From: Kribbella amoyensis
GTDB taxonomy: Bacteria > Actinomycetota > Actinomycetes > Propionibacteriales > Kribbellaceae
Assembly: GCF_007828865.1 (NCBI RefSeq)
Contig: NZ_VIVK01000001.1
Coordinates: 3,286,001 to 3,350,000 of the forward strand
Length of the DNA: 64,000 bases
Direction: 5' to 3'
Shown here: piece after piece, positions 38,947-47,995 of the stretch
How the letters are laid out: each line of letters begins with the position of its first letter
Position numbering within the stretch: position 1 is the first letter of the stretch
Program-made: the position numbers and the translations under genes
The notes under the pieces: model-generated
Databases searched by the model: none
What the model was told of the DNA's origin: nothing
The model's input: the letters and a program-made list of their open reading frames with translations, nothing else

Positions 38947-40293
38947 TCAGGGCTTGCCGGGAGCCCGGTACGTCCAGCCGGCCGCGCGCCACTTCGCCGA
39001 GTCGAGCGAGAGCCGGGCGTCCAGCACCACCGGAGCGGCCACCGAGCCGGTCAACGCGGCCGGGTCGAGCTCACGGAACTCGGGCCACTCGGTCAGGTGC
39101 AGGACCAGGTGCGCGTCCTCGCAGGCCTCGACCGCGGACGCGGCGTACCGCAGGGTCGGGCGGACCCGTCGCGCGTTTTCCATCGCCTCCGGGTCGTACA
39201 CGGTGACGTTCGCGCCGTGCAGCTGGATTCGGCCGGCCACGTCGAGCGCGGGCGAGTCGCGGACGTCGTCGGTGCCGGCCTTGAAGGCGGCCCCGAGGAC
39301 GGTGACGTTGCGGCCGACCCACTCGCCGCCGAGCAGTTCGTGCGCGACGTCGACGATCCGGGCCCGCCGCCGGTAGTTGATGTCGTCGACTTCGCGGAGC
39401 AGCGTGATGACCTCCTCGACACCGAGCTCGCCGGCCCGGGCCATGAACGCGCGCAGGTCCTTCGGCAGGCAGCCGCCGCCGTAGCCCGGGCCCGCGTTCA
39501 GCATGCCGCGGCCGATCCGCTTGTCGAAGCCGAGCGCGTCGGCCAGCTGGGTGACGTCGGCGCCGGTCGCGTCGGCCATCTCGGCGAGCGCGTTGACGAA
39601 CGAGATCTTCGTGGCCAGGAAGGCGTTCGCGCCACCCTTGACCAGCTCGGCGGTCGGCAGGTTGCAGACGACGACCGGGGTGCCCTCGGCGATCGGGGTG
39701 GCGAACACCTCACGCAGCTTGGTCTCCGCCGCGGCCGACTGGACCCCGAAGACGAGGCGGTCCGGGTGCAGCGTGTCGTCGACGCCGTGCGCCTCGCGGA
39801 GGAACTCGGGCTGCCAGGCGATCTCGACCGACGAACCGGCCGGCGCCTCGGCGTGGAAGCGCCGCTCGACCAGCTTCGAGGTGCCGACCGGGACCGTGGA
39901 GCGGCCGACCACCAGGCACGGCCGGGTCAGCAACGGCGCCAGCATGTCGACCACCGAGTTCACCTGGGCCAGGTCCGCGGAGTCGCTGCCTTCCAGCTGC
40001 GGCGTGCCCACGCAGATGAAGTGCACGTCCGCCCAGTCGGCGATCTCCCGGTAGTCCTTGGTGAACCGCAGCCGGCCGGAGTCGGTGTGCTTCTTGAGCA
40101 GCGGATCCAGCCCCGGTTCGTACAACGGCGCCTTGCCGTCGTTGAGCAGCTTCAGCCGGTGCTCGTCGATCTCGACCCCGACCACGTCGAAGCCGAACTC
40201 GGCCATTCCCGCGGCGGTGTTGGCGCCGAGGTAGTTCGTGCCGATCACCGCGATGCGCAGCGGTCGTTCGCTGCTGGGCGTGCCTACAGTCAT
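38947..40293 (-). CDS. ugd: UDP-glucose 6-dehydrogenase family protein
   Basis: 448 residues, UDP-glucose/GDP-mannose dehydrogenase fold. NAD site IAVIGTNYLGANTAAGMAEF, where the second glycine of the usual GxGYxG is Asn. Other motifs: FICVGTPQ, RSTVPVGTSKLVE, ANAFLATKISFVNALAEMAD, the catalytic Cys in GPGYGGGCLPKDLRAF (around residue 273), and GAAFKAGTDDVRDSPALDVA. The reaction is two NAD-dependent oxidations of a sugar nucleotide to a uronic acid. Substrate (UDP-Glc versus related) is inferred. Confidence 0.9.
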   Translation of the reverse strand: MTVGTPSSERPLRIAVIGTNYLGANTAAGMAEFGFDVVGVEIDEHRLKLLNDGKAPLYEPGLDPLLKKHTDSGRLRFTKDYREIADWADVHFICVGTPQLEGSDSADLAQVNSVVDMLAPLLTRPCLVVGRSTVPVGTSKLVERRFHAEAPAGSSVEIAWQPEFLREAHGVDDTLHPDRLVFGVQSAAAETKLREVFATPIAEGTPVVVCNLPTAELVKGGANAFLATKISFVNALAEMADATGADVTQLADALGFDKRIGRGMLNAGPGYGGGCLPKDLRAFMARAGELGVEEVITLLREVDDINYRRRARIVDVAHELLGGEWVGRNVTVLGAAFKAGTDDVRDSPALDVAGRIQLHGANVTVYDPEAMENARRVRPTLRYAASAVEACEDAHLVLHLTEWPEFRELDPAALTGSVAAPVVLDARLSLDSAKWRAAGWTYRAPGKP

Positions 40294-40448
40294 GCGGCGA
40301 CTCTACCGATGCCGATGTCCGAGGCGTGACCGGAGGATGACCAGCGCGGTCTGGCAGGGGGTCCGGTGATCGTACGAGGGTGCGCCGTTCGTCACTTTCC
40401 GGTGCGGCCGGGTCCCGGTCGGGGGCGATCCGTCGTACATTGCAACTC

Positions 40449-41612
40449 GTGAGTAACTCATTCGACCTGTACGCCCTGTCCGAGGAGCACCAGGCGATCC
40501 GGGAGGCCGTCCGCGACGTCTGCGATGCCAAGGTGGCGCCGCATGCCGGGGACGTGGACGAGCTCGCCGAGTTCCCCAAGGCGTCGTACGACGCGCTGAA
40601 GGCGTCGGACTTCCACGCCCCGCACATCCCCGAGCAGTACGGCGGGGCCGGGGCGGACGCGCTCGCCACCGTGATCGTGATCGAGGAGGTGGCCCGCGCC
40701 TGCGCGTCCACCTCGCTGATCCCCGCGGTGAACAAGCTGGGTTCGCTGCCGTTGCTGCTGGCCGCGTCCGACGAGGTCAAGCAGCGGTACCTGCCGCCGG
40801 TGGCCGCGGGCGAGTCGATGTTCTCGTACTGCCTGTCCGAGCCCGAGGCCGGTTCGGACGCCGTCTCGATGAAGACCCGCGCGGTGCTCGACGGTGACAC
40901 GTACGTGCTGAACGGCGTGAAGCGCTGGATCACCAACGCGGGCGTCAGCGACTTCTACACCGTGTTCGCGGTGACCGATCCGGATCAGCGGTCCAAGGGC
41001 ATCAGCGCCTTCGTGGTGGAGAAGGGCGACGAGGGTGTCTCCTTCGGCGCCCCGGAGAAGAAGCTCGGCATCAAGGGCTCGCCGACCCGCGAGGTGTACT
41101 TCGACAACGTCCGCATCCCGGCCGCCCGTCTCATCGGCGACCCGGGCACCGGCTTCGGTACCGCGATGGCGACGCTCGACCACACCCGGGTGACGATCGC
41201 GGCCCAGGCCCTCGGTATCGCCCAGGGCGCGCTGGACTACGCCCTCGGGTACGTGCAGGAGCGCAAGCAGTTCGGCAAGGCGATCGCGGAGTTCCAGGGC
41301 CTGCAGTTCATGCTCGCCGACATGGGCATGAAGATCGAAGCCGCCCGCCAGCTCACGTACGCCGCGGCCGCGCGCTCCGAGCGCAACGACACCGACCTCA
41401 CGTACTTCGGCGCCGCTGCCAAATGCTTCGCTTCCGACGTGGCCATGGCCGTCACCACCGACGCCGTCCAACTCCTCGGCGGCTACGGCTACACCCACGA
41501 CTACCCGGTCGAGCGGATGATGCGCGACGCCAAGATCACCCAGATCTACGAAGGCACCAACCAGGTCCAACGCATCGTCATGGCCCGCCAACTGCTCAAA
41601 GGTCTCGGCTAG
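40449..41612 (+). CDS. Acyl-CoA dehydrogenase
   Basis: 387 residues from GTG 40449, the normal length. FAD-dependent alpha,beta-dehydrogenation of an acyl-CoA. Motifs: YCLSEPEAGSDAVSMKTRA, KRWITNAGVSDFYTVFA, LGIKGSPTREVYFDNVRIP, RKQFGKAIAEFQGLQFMLAD, QLLGGYGYTHDYPVERMMRD, and the catalytic Glu of QIYEGTNQVQRIVMAR. Closest in style to short/branched-chain enzymes. Last gene before the accessory island. Confidence 0.94.
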   Translation: MSNSFDLYALSEEHQAIREAVRDVCDAKVAPHAGDVDELAEFPKASYDALKASDFHAPHIPEQYGGAGADALATVIVIEEVARACASTSLIPAVNKLGSLPLLLAASDEVKQRYLPPVAAGESMFSYCLSEPEAGSDAVSMKTRAVLDGDTYVLNGVKRWITNAGVSDFYTVFAVTDPDQRSKGISAFVVEKGDEGVSFGAPEKKLGIKGSPTREVYFDNVRIPAARLIGDPGTGFGTAMATLDHTRVTIAAQALGIAQGALDYALGYVQERKQFGKAIAEFQGLQFMLADMGMKIEAARQLTYAAAARSERNDTDLTYFGAAAKCFASDVAMAVTTDAVQLLGGYGYTHDYPVERMMRDAKITQIYEGTNQVQRIVMARQLLKGLG

Positions 41613-41993
41613 CAGGCCCTTGCGCCTGGTCAGTCGTCATCGTGGTCAGAAGCCAGGGCAGTGTCGACGACCTCGGCCAGCTCCGTGGCTGTAGGCAGCG
41701 AACCGGGGCGAGGGCAGGTGCCATAGGTGTAGTCAGCGACCGCGATCGGATGTGCGGTGCCGGCCAGGGCATAGCGAAGATCCCTGCACAACTGGCGTAG
41801 CTAAGTGTGTAGCCACTTTCCGCCAACGACGCCCGTACGCCGAGGCTCTGGCGCGGAGATTTCTTGCTCAACATGCCGGGATCCTGTGGCCGGGAATCTG
41901 GCGGTTCGGGTGGCAGAGCTGCAGTCCGGCAGAGTTCAGAAACCCGGCCATCGGTGGCCTCGACTGCACAGTTCCGTGGGCGAGAATTTTGGC
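41613..41993. other. Left edge of the accessory island, no intact gene
   Basis: About 380 bases between the acyl-CoA dehydrogenase and the GIY-YIG-like gene. On the minus strand, 41630-41800 holds an open stretch ending YGTCPRPGSLPTATELAEVV..., stopped upstream by TAG with no convincing start; it reads like the C-terminal remnant of a gene (about 56 codons). No tRNA or clear att site is visible. Confidence 0.5.
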
Positions 41994-42433
41994 ATGGAGC
42001 TTGATGCGGAGCTTGAGTGGTCACCGTGGTTGCCGTTCCAGGAGGCGGTAGTGGTGGCTCCCCGAGATCCGGGCGTCTACCGCGCCCGTGAACGAACGAC
42101 TCAGCAGGTCGTCTACATCGGCATAGCCGGCGAGCGTGGCGGTCGAGGCATGCAGGATCGGCTCCGGCGCTATCTGAGTGGCAAGGCGGCTGTGAGCGGG
42201 TTGGGTGAGGCCGCTCTTGACCGGGCCCTGGCCGACTCAGCTTGGCTCGCCAGATGGTTCACCGGGCTGAGACTGAGGGCCCACTTCGAGCAAGACAGTG
42301 GGCGAAGGCCGCAATCGTGCGTGTCGACCTCGAGCTGGCCTGGATCGTCACTGCGGACGGTGTAGGGGCGGCGACCCTTGAGAAGCGGCTGATCTCCGCA
42401 TCTACCCATCAGCTCTGGAACCGGCGAATCTGA
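41994..42433 (+). pseudogene. GIY-YIG nuclease-like gene split by a -1 frameshift
   Basis: From ATG 41994 the frame encodes a GIY-YIG-like domain (DPGVYRAR, QQVVYIGIAGER with Gly/Arg, DRLRRYLSGKAAVSGLGEA, ALADSAWLARWFTGL). Near 42260-42275 coding sense moves to the -1 frame, which gives GPLRARQWAKAAIVRVDLEL and TADGVGAATLEKRLISAS, ending LWNRRI at 42433; the joined product of about 146 residues matches the layout of small actinobacterial GIY-YIG proteins. A one-base loss or a base error explains it. No RBS is obvious. Confidence 0.55.
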
Positions 42434-42486
42434 CTACGCCGGTCGACAGTGCCATTCGCCGTAGGCCATGGCAACCCCAATGGCGA

Positions 42487-43656
42487 TCAGCGTACGACGC
42501 GCAGATGTGGGCGGTCGTCGGCTTCGTCGAGCAGGCTGGCCAGGTGCTGCGTGGTCCAGCACAGCTCACGTGCGAGGTCCGCGTGGTGGAATCCACGTTT
42601 GCCTGCGAGATCCATGGCTTCTCGAAGGAGTGTGGGCATCTCCCCTGGGTATGAGGCGATCGGTTCGTCCGGTCTTAGGTCGGCAATCTGCGCCAGCCGT
42701 TGATGGGCTCGCCGGATGGATGCGTCGGAGACTAGGCGAAGTTCGCCCATGCGGTAGATGAGCGACTCGATCGACACGCCCCAGGTTTTGCTGAGCTGAT
42801 CGAGTGCGGCGATCCGGATGCTCTTGGGCAGCAGCGGCTCGATCTCGGCGCGAGGAGTGAGAAACTCTGCGGCGAACTGGTCGGCTTCTCGTTCTTGCTG
42901 CCGGTCGCCGGGCAGTGGGTTGGGGTGGAGCAGCAGGTGGCCGACTTCGTGTGCGCAGGTGAATCGGTACTCGTAGACCGATTTGAACCTTTCCGGCGTG
43001 ATGATGATCAGCGGCCTGCCGAGCGCGTCGGTGGAGTATGCCTTGACGCGTGTGATGGCTTCGTTCGTGAGCGGGATGAGGCATACGACGATGCCGCGCG
43101 ATTCCATGGTTGCCGCGAGGTGGGGTACCGGTCCGCGGCCGATGGACCAGGCTGCGCGTAATGACCGCGCTGCCTCGGCCGGTGTCGCGCCGTCAGGCAT
43201 GGAGGGCAGTGAGACCGCCGGAAACTGGACCTGTTTCTCCAGTGCGTAGGTCAGTTCCCACAGCTGCTCGGCGTGGGCGACCGCTTTGGCTCGGTCCTTG
43301 GCGCGCGTGGATCGCAGGCTGCGGAAGTGAGCGCTCGACGAATCCAGCCGACCGAAAGGTCGCCCGGCTGCGAAGTACTCGGCCGGGACGTTCAGCGTGC
43401 TGGCCAGTCGCGGGATGAGGTCGGGCCTGGGCCTGCTCGCTCCTGCCTCGTACTGCCCGATAGCCGCAGCTGATACGCCGATGGCCTCGGACAGTTCAGC
43501 CTTCGTGAGTTCGGCAAGCACCCGGGCCTGAGTAAGCCGTGCGGGGTCGAACGCACTGGCAATTGACTCGATTACTGGTTGCCGGCCGCCGCCGATCATG
43601 ACCAGGTCTGAGCCTTGTGTGTCATCGCTCATCCGTTGATGCTTCTCCGTCGACAT
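42487..43656 (-). CDS. XRE family regulator with ImmA/IrrE metallopeptidase domain
   Basis: 389 residues (381 from the alternative ATG 43632). HTH: LAELTKAELSEAIGVSAAAI, GQYEAGASRPRPDLIPRLAS. The peptidase domain carries CAHEVGHLLLH (about residue 236, zinc HExxH) and EREADQFAAEFLTP (third ligand Glu). Such COG2856 proteins cleave or sense a partner repressor or act as the antitoxin/regulator of a two-gene module. It overlaps the end of the unknown partner gene, so the two form one operon. GC and codon use are lower than in the flanks. Confidence 0.9.
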   Translation of the reverse strand: MSTEKHQRMSDDTQGSDLVMIGGGRQPVIESIASAFDPARLTQARVLAELTKAELSEAIGVSAAAIGQYEAGASRPRPDLIPRLASTLNVPAEYFAAGRPFGRLDSSSAHFRSLRSTRAKDRAKAVAHAEQLWELTYALEKQVQFPAVSLPSMPDGATPAEAARSLRAAWSIGRGPVPHLAATMESRGIVVCLIPLTNEAITRVKAYSTDALGRPLIIITPERFKSVYEYRFTCAHEVGHLLLHPNPLPGDRQQEREADQFAAEFLTPRAEIEPLLPKSIRIAALDQLSKTWGVSIESLIYRMGELRLVSDASIRRAHQRLAQIADLRPDEPIASYPGEMPTLLREAMDLAGKRGFHHADLARELCWTTQHLASLLDEADDRPHLRVVR

Positions 43657-44347
43657 CGGTATCCGGGAACCTCTTCGGCGGTTCGCCGGAGGTGAAGGTA
43701 CGGGTCGGTGAGGTGGAGACAGGCAGTGTCGGCTGCAGCTCGAGCAAGCTTTCGGGATCGCCGATCCACTCGACGTACCCGTCAGCGGTCAACTGGACCT
43801 CGCCCCACTGCACGGAGAACAGCCCGTTTACGGAGCTGGAGATTGCGACCAGCACCATCCGACTCGAACTCACCAGCGGATCACCGGTGTAGGCGGTGAA
43901 GCCGTCTACGAGCAGTTGCTCTTCCTCGGTCAACTGCGGGTCCGGGAGGTCGAGTGAGAGGAGAGCTTCCTGCACACCGGTCGGCCGAAGGTTGGCAGCC
44001 TCCGTCCGTGCCGATGAGGTCGCGAAGGGGGTGTTTGCCAGCTCGGTCTCTCGGCTCTTTGCATACCGCCAGGGGTAGAGCGCCACGCCGTTGACGACCG
44101 GGATTTTGTACGGGGCGCCTCCAGGCCGGGTCATCGCCGCTCCTGGCAGGTTGCCGAAGAATTCTTCGAACTTCTCGAGGATGCCTCGCCAGTACTCTCC
44201 GTACACGCTGCGGGAGCGGTGGCCTGAGGCTTCTTGGGCGTCGAGGCTGGATTCGTGCTCGTCTAGGACCAGTTTCGCGATCTGTTCGCGGATCAATGGT
44301 CCGTACTGTCCGAAGGTTTCCAGCGCCCAGCGCCGCCCTGCATCCAT
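43622..44347 (-). CDS. Unknown partner protein of the XRE-ImmA module
   Basis: 241 residues, soluble and acidic. It opens MDAGRRWALETFGQYGPLIR, then GEYWRGILEKFEEFFGNLPG, a short core YKIPVVNGVALYPWRYAKSR with NGVALYPWRYA prominent, and a C-terminal beta-rich part (SSSRMVLVAISSSVNGLFSV, WGEVQLTADGYVEWIG). I know no family for it. First gene of a two-gene operon; the downstream XRE-ImmA gene starts inside its 3' end. Possible toxin, effector or sensor. Confidence 0.8.
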   Translation of the reverse strand: MDAGRRWALETFGQYGPLIREQIAKLVLDEHESSLDAQEASGHRSRSVYGEYWRGILEKFEEFFGNLPGAAMTRPGGAPYKIPVVNGVALYPWRYAKSRETELANTPFATSSARTEAANLRPTGVQEALLSLDLPDPQLTEEEQLLVDGFTAYTGDPLVSSSRMVLVAISSSVNGLFSVQWGEVQLTADGYVEWIGDPESLLELQPTLPVSTSPTRTFTSGEPPKRFPDTDVDGEASTDER

Positions 44348-44627
44348 GTCGCCTCCCGATGGATCTTGCTCAGAGACTACACTGGGGCTTTAGATTTTGA
44401 CACATATTGCACAGTTCTACTTCAGTGCTCCCCTGGAGGAGTGGCTAGCTAGCTAGCCAGCCGGCCCGCAGAACCGCTCCCGTCACCACAGGTAATGCGA
44501 CAGGCTCCGCCACTACCGAGGGTGTTAGGGAGCCAGGAGTGCTTGCTAAGTAACCTGGCCAAGCATGGGGATACTTTAAAAGTCACGCTTAGAGGGTTAC
44601 TATCGAAGCATCAGGGAGGTGATTGCT
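44348..44627. promoter_or_regulatory. Divergent control region of the XRE-ImmA and AbiE operons
   Basis: Contains the perfect 18-bp palindrome TGGCTAGCTAGCTAGCCA (44442-44459). For abiE a -35-like TTTAAA (44575-44580) and -10 TACTAT (44598-44603) are 17 bp apart, followed by GGGAGG (44614-44619). On the minus strand TGTCAA and TAGTCT 17 bp apart (within about 44370-44405) are a weaker candidate for the XRE operon. AT content is well above the flanks. Confidence 0.6.
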
Positions 44628-45623
44628 ATGCAGGCATTGGACGTACTGGAGTCGTTGGAGCTCCTTGGGTCCGGTCAGTGGGGCCTGGTGACTGCCAGCC
44701 AGGCACAGGACGGCGGCGTATCGAAGATGCAGCTTTCTCGTCTTGCCGAGCGCGGCACGTTGCAGCGGGTGCGGCATGGCGTCTACGCGCTCCCTTCAGC
44801 CGACACGGGATCCCTGCAAGGTCTGCGGGCGGCGTGGCTTGCCACAGGAAGCCGTCCAGCGGGAGAGCAGCCCCTGGCAGTGGTTTCGGGGGAATCGGCA
44901 GCGGCGGTACACGGCCTGGGTGACCTGCTGCCTTCGAAGTACGAGTTCAGCTCAGCCGTGCGTCGGCAGACCGCGCAGGCGGACACGCGCTATCGCAAGC
45001 GTGACTTGCCGGATGAGGATGTCACCTGGGTGAACGGGTTGCCGGTGACGAGTGTTGCTCGAACACTGAAGGACCTGGCGGATGGTGGAACCGACTCAGA
45101 TCATCTGGCCGGTGCGGTGCGCGATGCGGTGAGCATGAGAGATGCCGCGTCCGTCGAACTCACGCGGGCACTCACGCCCTCTCACAAGGGGTCCACTCTC
45201 GTGGATACGAATGCTCTACTCGACGCGGCACTCAAGACGTCTGCCTACCGGCCCCCGGCCGAGCTCGTAGAGCTCCTGGTGCCAGATTTCCGGGAGAAGC
45301 TCGTTGCGCAGCTGGGGCCACAGCTGCGCAATGTCTTCACCAATGCCCTTGCCGAACAGCTTCGACAGCTCGCCCCGCCATATGACGCAACAGAGCTGGC
45401 CCAGCAGCTGCTCCGCTCGGCCCTGCCGGACACAGAGGCTCTCGTCCGGACCTTGACGCAGCAGCTCCGTCCCCGCGTCACGGCGGCAGAGCTTGCCGAG
45501 TGCAGGGACGGCAAAACGCTGGTTGCCGCTGGCCGGCAGAACAAGGAAGTAGACGATGTCAGAACCGAAGTCTCAGATAGAACTGATCCGACTCAGGGCG
45601 TCTCTGGGAGCGAAGCTGGCTAG
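44628..45623 (+). CDS. abiEi: AbiEi family type IV antitoxin
   Basis: 331 residues from ATG 44628, placed eight bases after GGGAGG. The N-terminal winged helix (LVTASQAQDGGVSKMQLSRL, GTLQRVRHGVYALPS) is the AbiEi antitoxin/regulator domain; the AbiEi_4-like middle (VVSGESAAAVHGLGDLLP, VTSVARTLKDLADGG) follows, with a helical C-terminus. In known AbiE systems it represses its own operon and counteracts AbiEii. Its 3' end overlaps the toxin gene by 68 bases. Confidence 0.88.
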   Translation: MQALDVLESLELLGSGQWGLVTASQAQDGGVSKMQLSRLAERGTLQRVRHGVYALPSADTGSLQGLRAAWLATGSRPAGEQPLAVVSGESAAAVHGLGDLLPSKYEFSSAVRRQTAQADTRYRKRDLPDEDVTWVNGLPVTSVARTLKDLADGGTDSDHLAGAVRDAVSMRDAASVELTRALTPSHKGSTLVDTNALLDAALKTSAYRPPAELVELLVPDFREKLVAQLGPQLRNVFTNALAEQLRQLAPPYDATELAQQLLRSALPDTEALVRTLTQQLRPRVTAAELAECRDGKTLVAAGRQNKEVDDVRTEVSDRTDPTQGVSGSEAG

Positions 45624-46491
45624 CGAGGCCCGCAAACGAGGGGTCACCGCGGATCTAGTCCGCAAGCAGTACATCTTCACGATCTTCCTGAGCCGAATCT
45701 TCCAAGACGATGCGGCACCATGGGTGCTGCTCGGCGGCAATGCACTCACGATTCGGACCGGCCACGGCCGGTTCACGCAGGATGTTGACCTGGCGCGGCA
45801 GTCGGCGTGGCGAAGCCTCGATGACGCGCTCGCCGAGCTTCGTCTGTTGTCCAGCCGGCCATATCGCAACGATCCGTTCGAGTTCAAGCTCGACTCGGTC
45901 GAGCAGCATCAAGAACCTGATCCGTACGGCTACGGCGCGGAGACAGGCAAAGTGAAGGCGAGAGCGATGCTGGCTGGCCGGGATTTTGAGAGTTTCAGCA
46001 TCGACCTGACGACTCGCAGGCACGTCGACGGGAGAGTGGACAACATTCCGCTGAGGCCGATCATCGAGCACGAGACGCTGGAGGAGCTGCCCGCGGTTCC
46101 GACAACGCCGATCGAGAATCACCTCGCCGACAAGATCTGTGCGCTCTACGAGCGGCACGGGCCGGATGGTTCGGTACCGTCGACGAGATATCGCGATCTG
46201 GCCGACATCGTTCGGATCATCAAGGCGACGCCGTTCGATGCTGGCCGCCTTATGATCGTTCTCGAGCGCGAGGCCGGTCGGCGCCGCATGACGTTGCCGG
46301 CTGGGTTCATCGCACCGAGTGCCGACTGGGTGGCGGCGTTCCCGCGGGCAGCAGCGAACTTCGCGGAGTATCCGCGAGAATTGGGGGACCTTGCTGCCGC
46401 GTTGACGTTTTGTGGGGCTTGCCTGGACGGGGTACTTGCGGGGCATCGGCGGGGCGGGAGCTGGGATCCTCGAGATCAGTCGTGGAAGTAG
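45556..46491 (+). CDS. abiEii: AbiEii nucleotidyltransferase toxin
   Basis: 311 residues. Nucleotidyltransferase core: VLLGGNALTIRTGHGRF with Gly60-Gly61, and TQDVDLAR with Asp76 and Asp78; C-terminal ENHLADKICALYERHG and STRYRDLADIVRIIKA match AbiEii. Such enzymes add nucleotides to targets such as tRNA and cause growth arrest, giving phage abortive infection. Start inside the AbiEi gene, 68-base overlap. All key residues are present, so the pair looks functional. Confidence 0.9.
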   Translation: MSEPKSQIELIRLRASLGAKLASEARKRGVTADLVRKQYIFTIFLSRIFQDDAAPWVLLGGNALTIRTGHGRFTQDVDLARQSAWRSLDDALAELRLLSSRPYRNDPFEFKLDSVEQHQEPDPYGYGAETGKVKARAMLAGRDFESFSIDLTTRRHVDGRVDNIPLRPIIEHETLEELPAVPTTPIENHLADKICALYERHGPDGSVPSTRYRDLADIVRIIKATPFDAGRLMIVLEREAGRRRMTLPAGFIAPSADWVAAFPRAAANFAEYPRELGDLAAALTFCGACLDGVLAGHRRGGSWDPRDQSWK

Positions 46492-46537
46492 CGCGCCGTC
46501 TTGTGCAGCCCACGAGGCTGGTTCTTGGAGCGCTTGG

Positions 46538-47578
46538 TCATGTCGCTGCCGGGTCCGCCTTTGTGTCGCCGGAATTGTCGTTGCTGCTGCCGGAATCGAC
46601 GAGCACCCATTCCCCGCCATCAGGTTCGCGCTGACCCGTGCGTCGGAACCGTCCATGGGCTCCGAGGAAGTCGATCATGACCTGGACGGCCTGGGCCGCA
46701 TCCCAGTGACTTGGTGCCGAACCGTGGTGGGCGGCATCGTTGCGAAGGTGGCTGAGCTCGCGTAGGCGATCGACAGGTACGGCCAGCGGCAGGCCGGACT
46801 CCTCGGCTATCGAGACCCAGGTGCCCAAAGCAGTGCGGTCGTTGATGCGATTGCGCTGCTTGTCCGGCAGGTGGTCGGAGCGGTCGCGGACGTATCGGCC
46901 AAGGGAAATTTCGAGCGCTGTCGCGGCGTCGATGATCGCGCGCCGGGTGGCGTAGCGCCGGTGAGCGGCACGAGCGTCGCGGCTGAGAATCTCTTCTAGG
47001 GGTGGCTCTTTGCCGGCCTGCACGAGTTTGAGGATGCCAGCCCATTCCCGTGCGCGCAGCGGGAGGACGCTGGGCGTCGTGATCGTCATGCCTAGCGCGC
47101 CGTCGTTGGCCGGCTCGATGAATGTCAGGCCATGGCCGACCGGCTCGGCATCGTAGACGCGGTGGTTGGGGTCGAGGTCCTGGCCGGTCATGATCTCTGC
47201 CCAGGTGCGTACTTCGTCGAACCAGGCATGCACGGACTCAGCGAGCAGGTGTTCCGGGCCTGCCCATGACCTGTGCTCGTAGGTGGACCGTCGACGTCAG
47301 TCAGGGCTACGCGGTGGAGAGCGGTGGCTGGCTGCAGCGATTCGGGAATGTGGGCGCCGTATTCCTGCACCCAGGTGACTTGTTCACCCGACTGTTCAGA
47401 GGGCAGCTCGATCCCTGACAGGTCAGGTGGACCTCCGACGGGAGGCTGGCCGGTTGGCATGGCGACGGTGAACCGGAGATCGCCGTAGCCGGTGGGGTAC
47501 GTCGCGGAGAGCGCGTCGCAGGTCAGCCAGATGTGTACTGGAAGCTCGAAGATCGCCGTGACACTCATGCCCACCCTC
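46538..47578 (-). pseudogene. Gene with HEPN-like motif, interrupted by a frameshift
   Basis: The first part starts at ATG 47578 (MSVTAIFELPVHIWLTCDAL ... QEYGAHIPESLQP ... LTDVDGP). Near 47285-47295 the coding sense moves to another frame that continues TYEHRSWAGPEHLLAESVHA and runs to 46538; that second part has no start codon of its own except internal GTGs. The C-terminal domain ends in helices with LSHLRNDAAHHGSAPSHWDA, an R-x4-H motif as in HEPN RNases. Joined product about 346 residues. One missing base would explain it. HEPN identity is an inference from the motif. Confidence 0.6.
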
Positions 47579-47995
47579 GTGAAGGTTTGTCGGACCCGTC
47601 CTGCGCGCGTAGACCTAGATCGTAGAGACCGAACGCTCGACTGCCTCGGACCGGCTGGGTGCCGCATCGTTGCCGTCGGGCTGGGCGCTAGGAGATCTCG
47701 ACTTCCAATTCCGAGATGATCCGGAGCCGGTGGCGTTCGAGGTGCCGGGTGCGACGTCCGACGTCGGCCCACAGCAGCGGGTGAGACGTTGCTGACGTGC
47801 GGAGTTACAGCTGGGCTGTGGCGCTGCCGGACGAGGTGACCCGTGCTGATCGCGGTCACAGTCGCCGGCGACAGAGAGGCGTCACGGCTCAGCCTCTGGA
47901 GCGGCAGCCCTTCCAAGGCGCCATGCTAATCGTGCATCCGAGAAGCTGCGCACCGTACGCGTGGCTTCGTCTCTGCGCGGGCGCACCTGCGCGGA
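47579..47995. other. Intergenic stretch within the island
   Basis: About 415 bases. No intact gene. On the plus strand around 47690-47795 a short open stretch ends DLDFQFRDDPEPVAFEVPGA... then stops at 47793; its composition looks coding but it lacks a start and may be the tail of a lost gene. Confidence 0.4.

Noticed and set aside
41994..42433. Programmed -1 frameshifting in the GIY-YIG-like gene
   Set aside because: No slippery heptamer of the X XXY YYZ kind is seen at the shift, and two neighbours show similar shifts, so decay or base error is simpler.
47188..47916. 242-codon minus-strand open frame as an independent gene
   Set aside because: Its N-terminal third is serine/arginine/proline noise; only the part from ATG 47578 is plausible and it belongs to the frameshifted HEPN-like gene.
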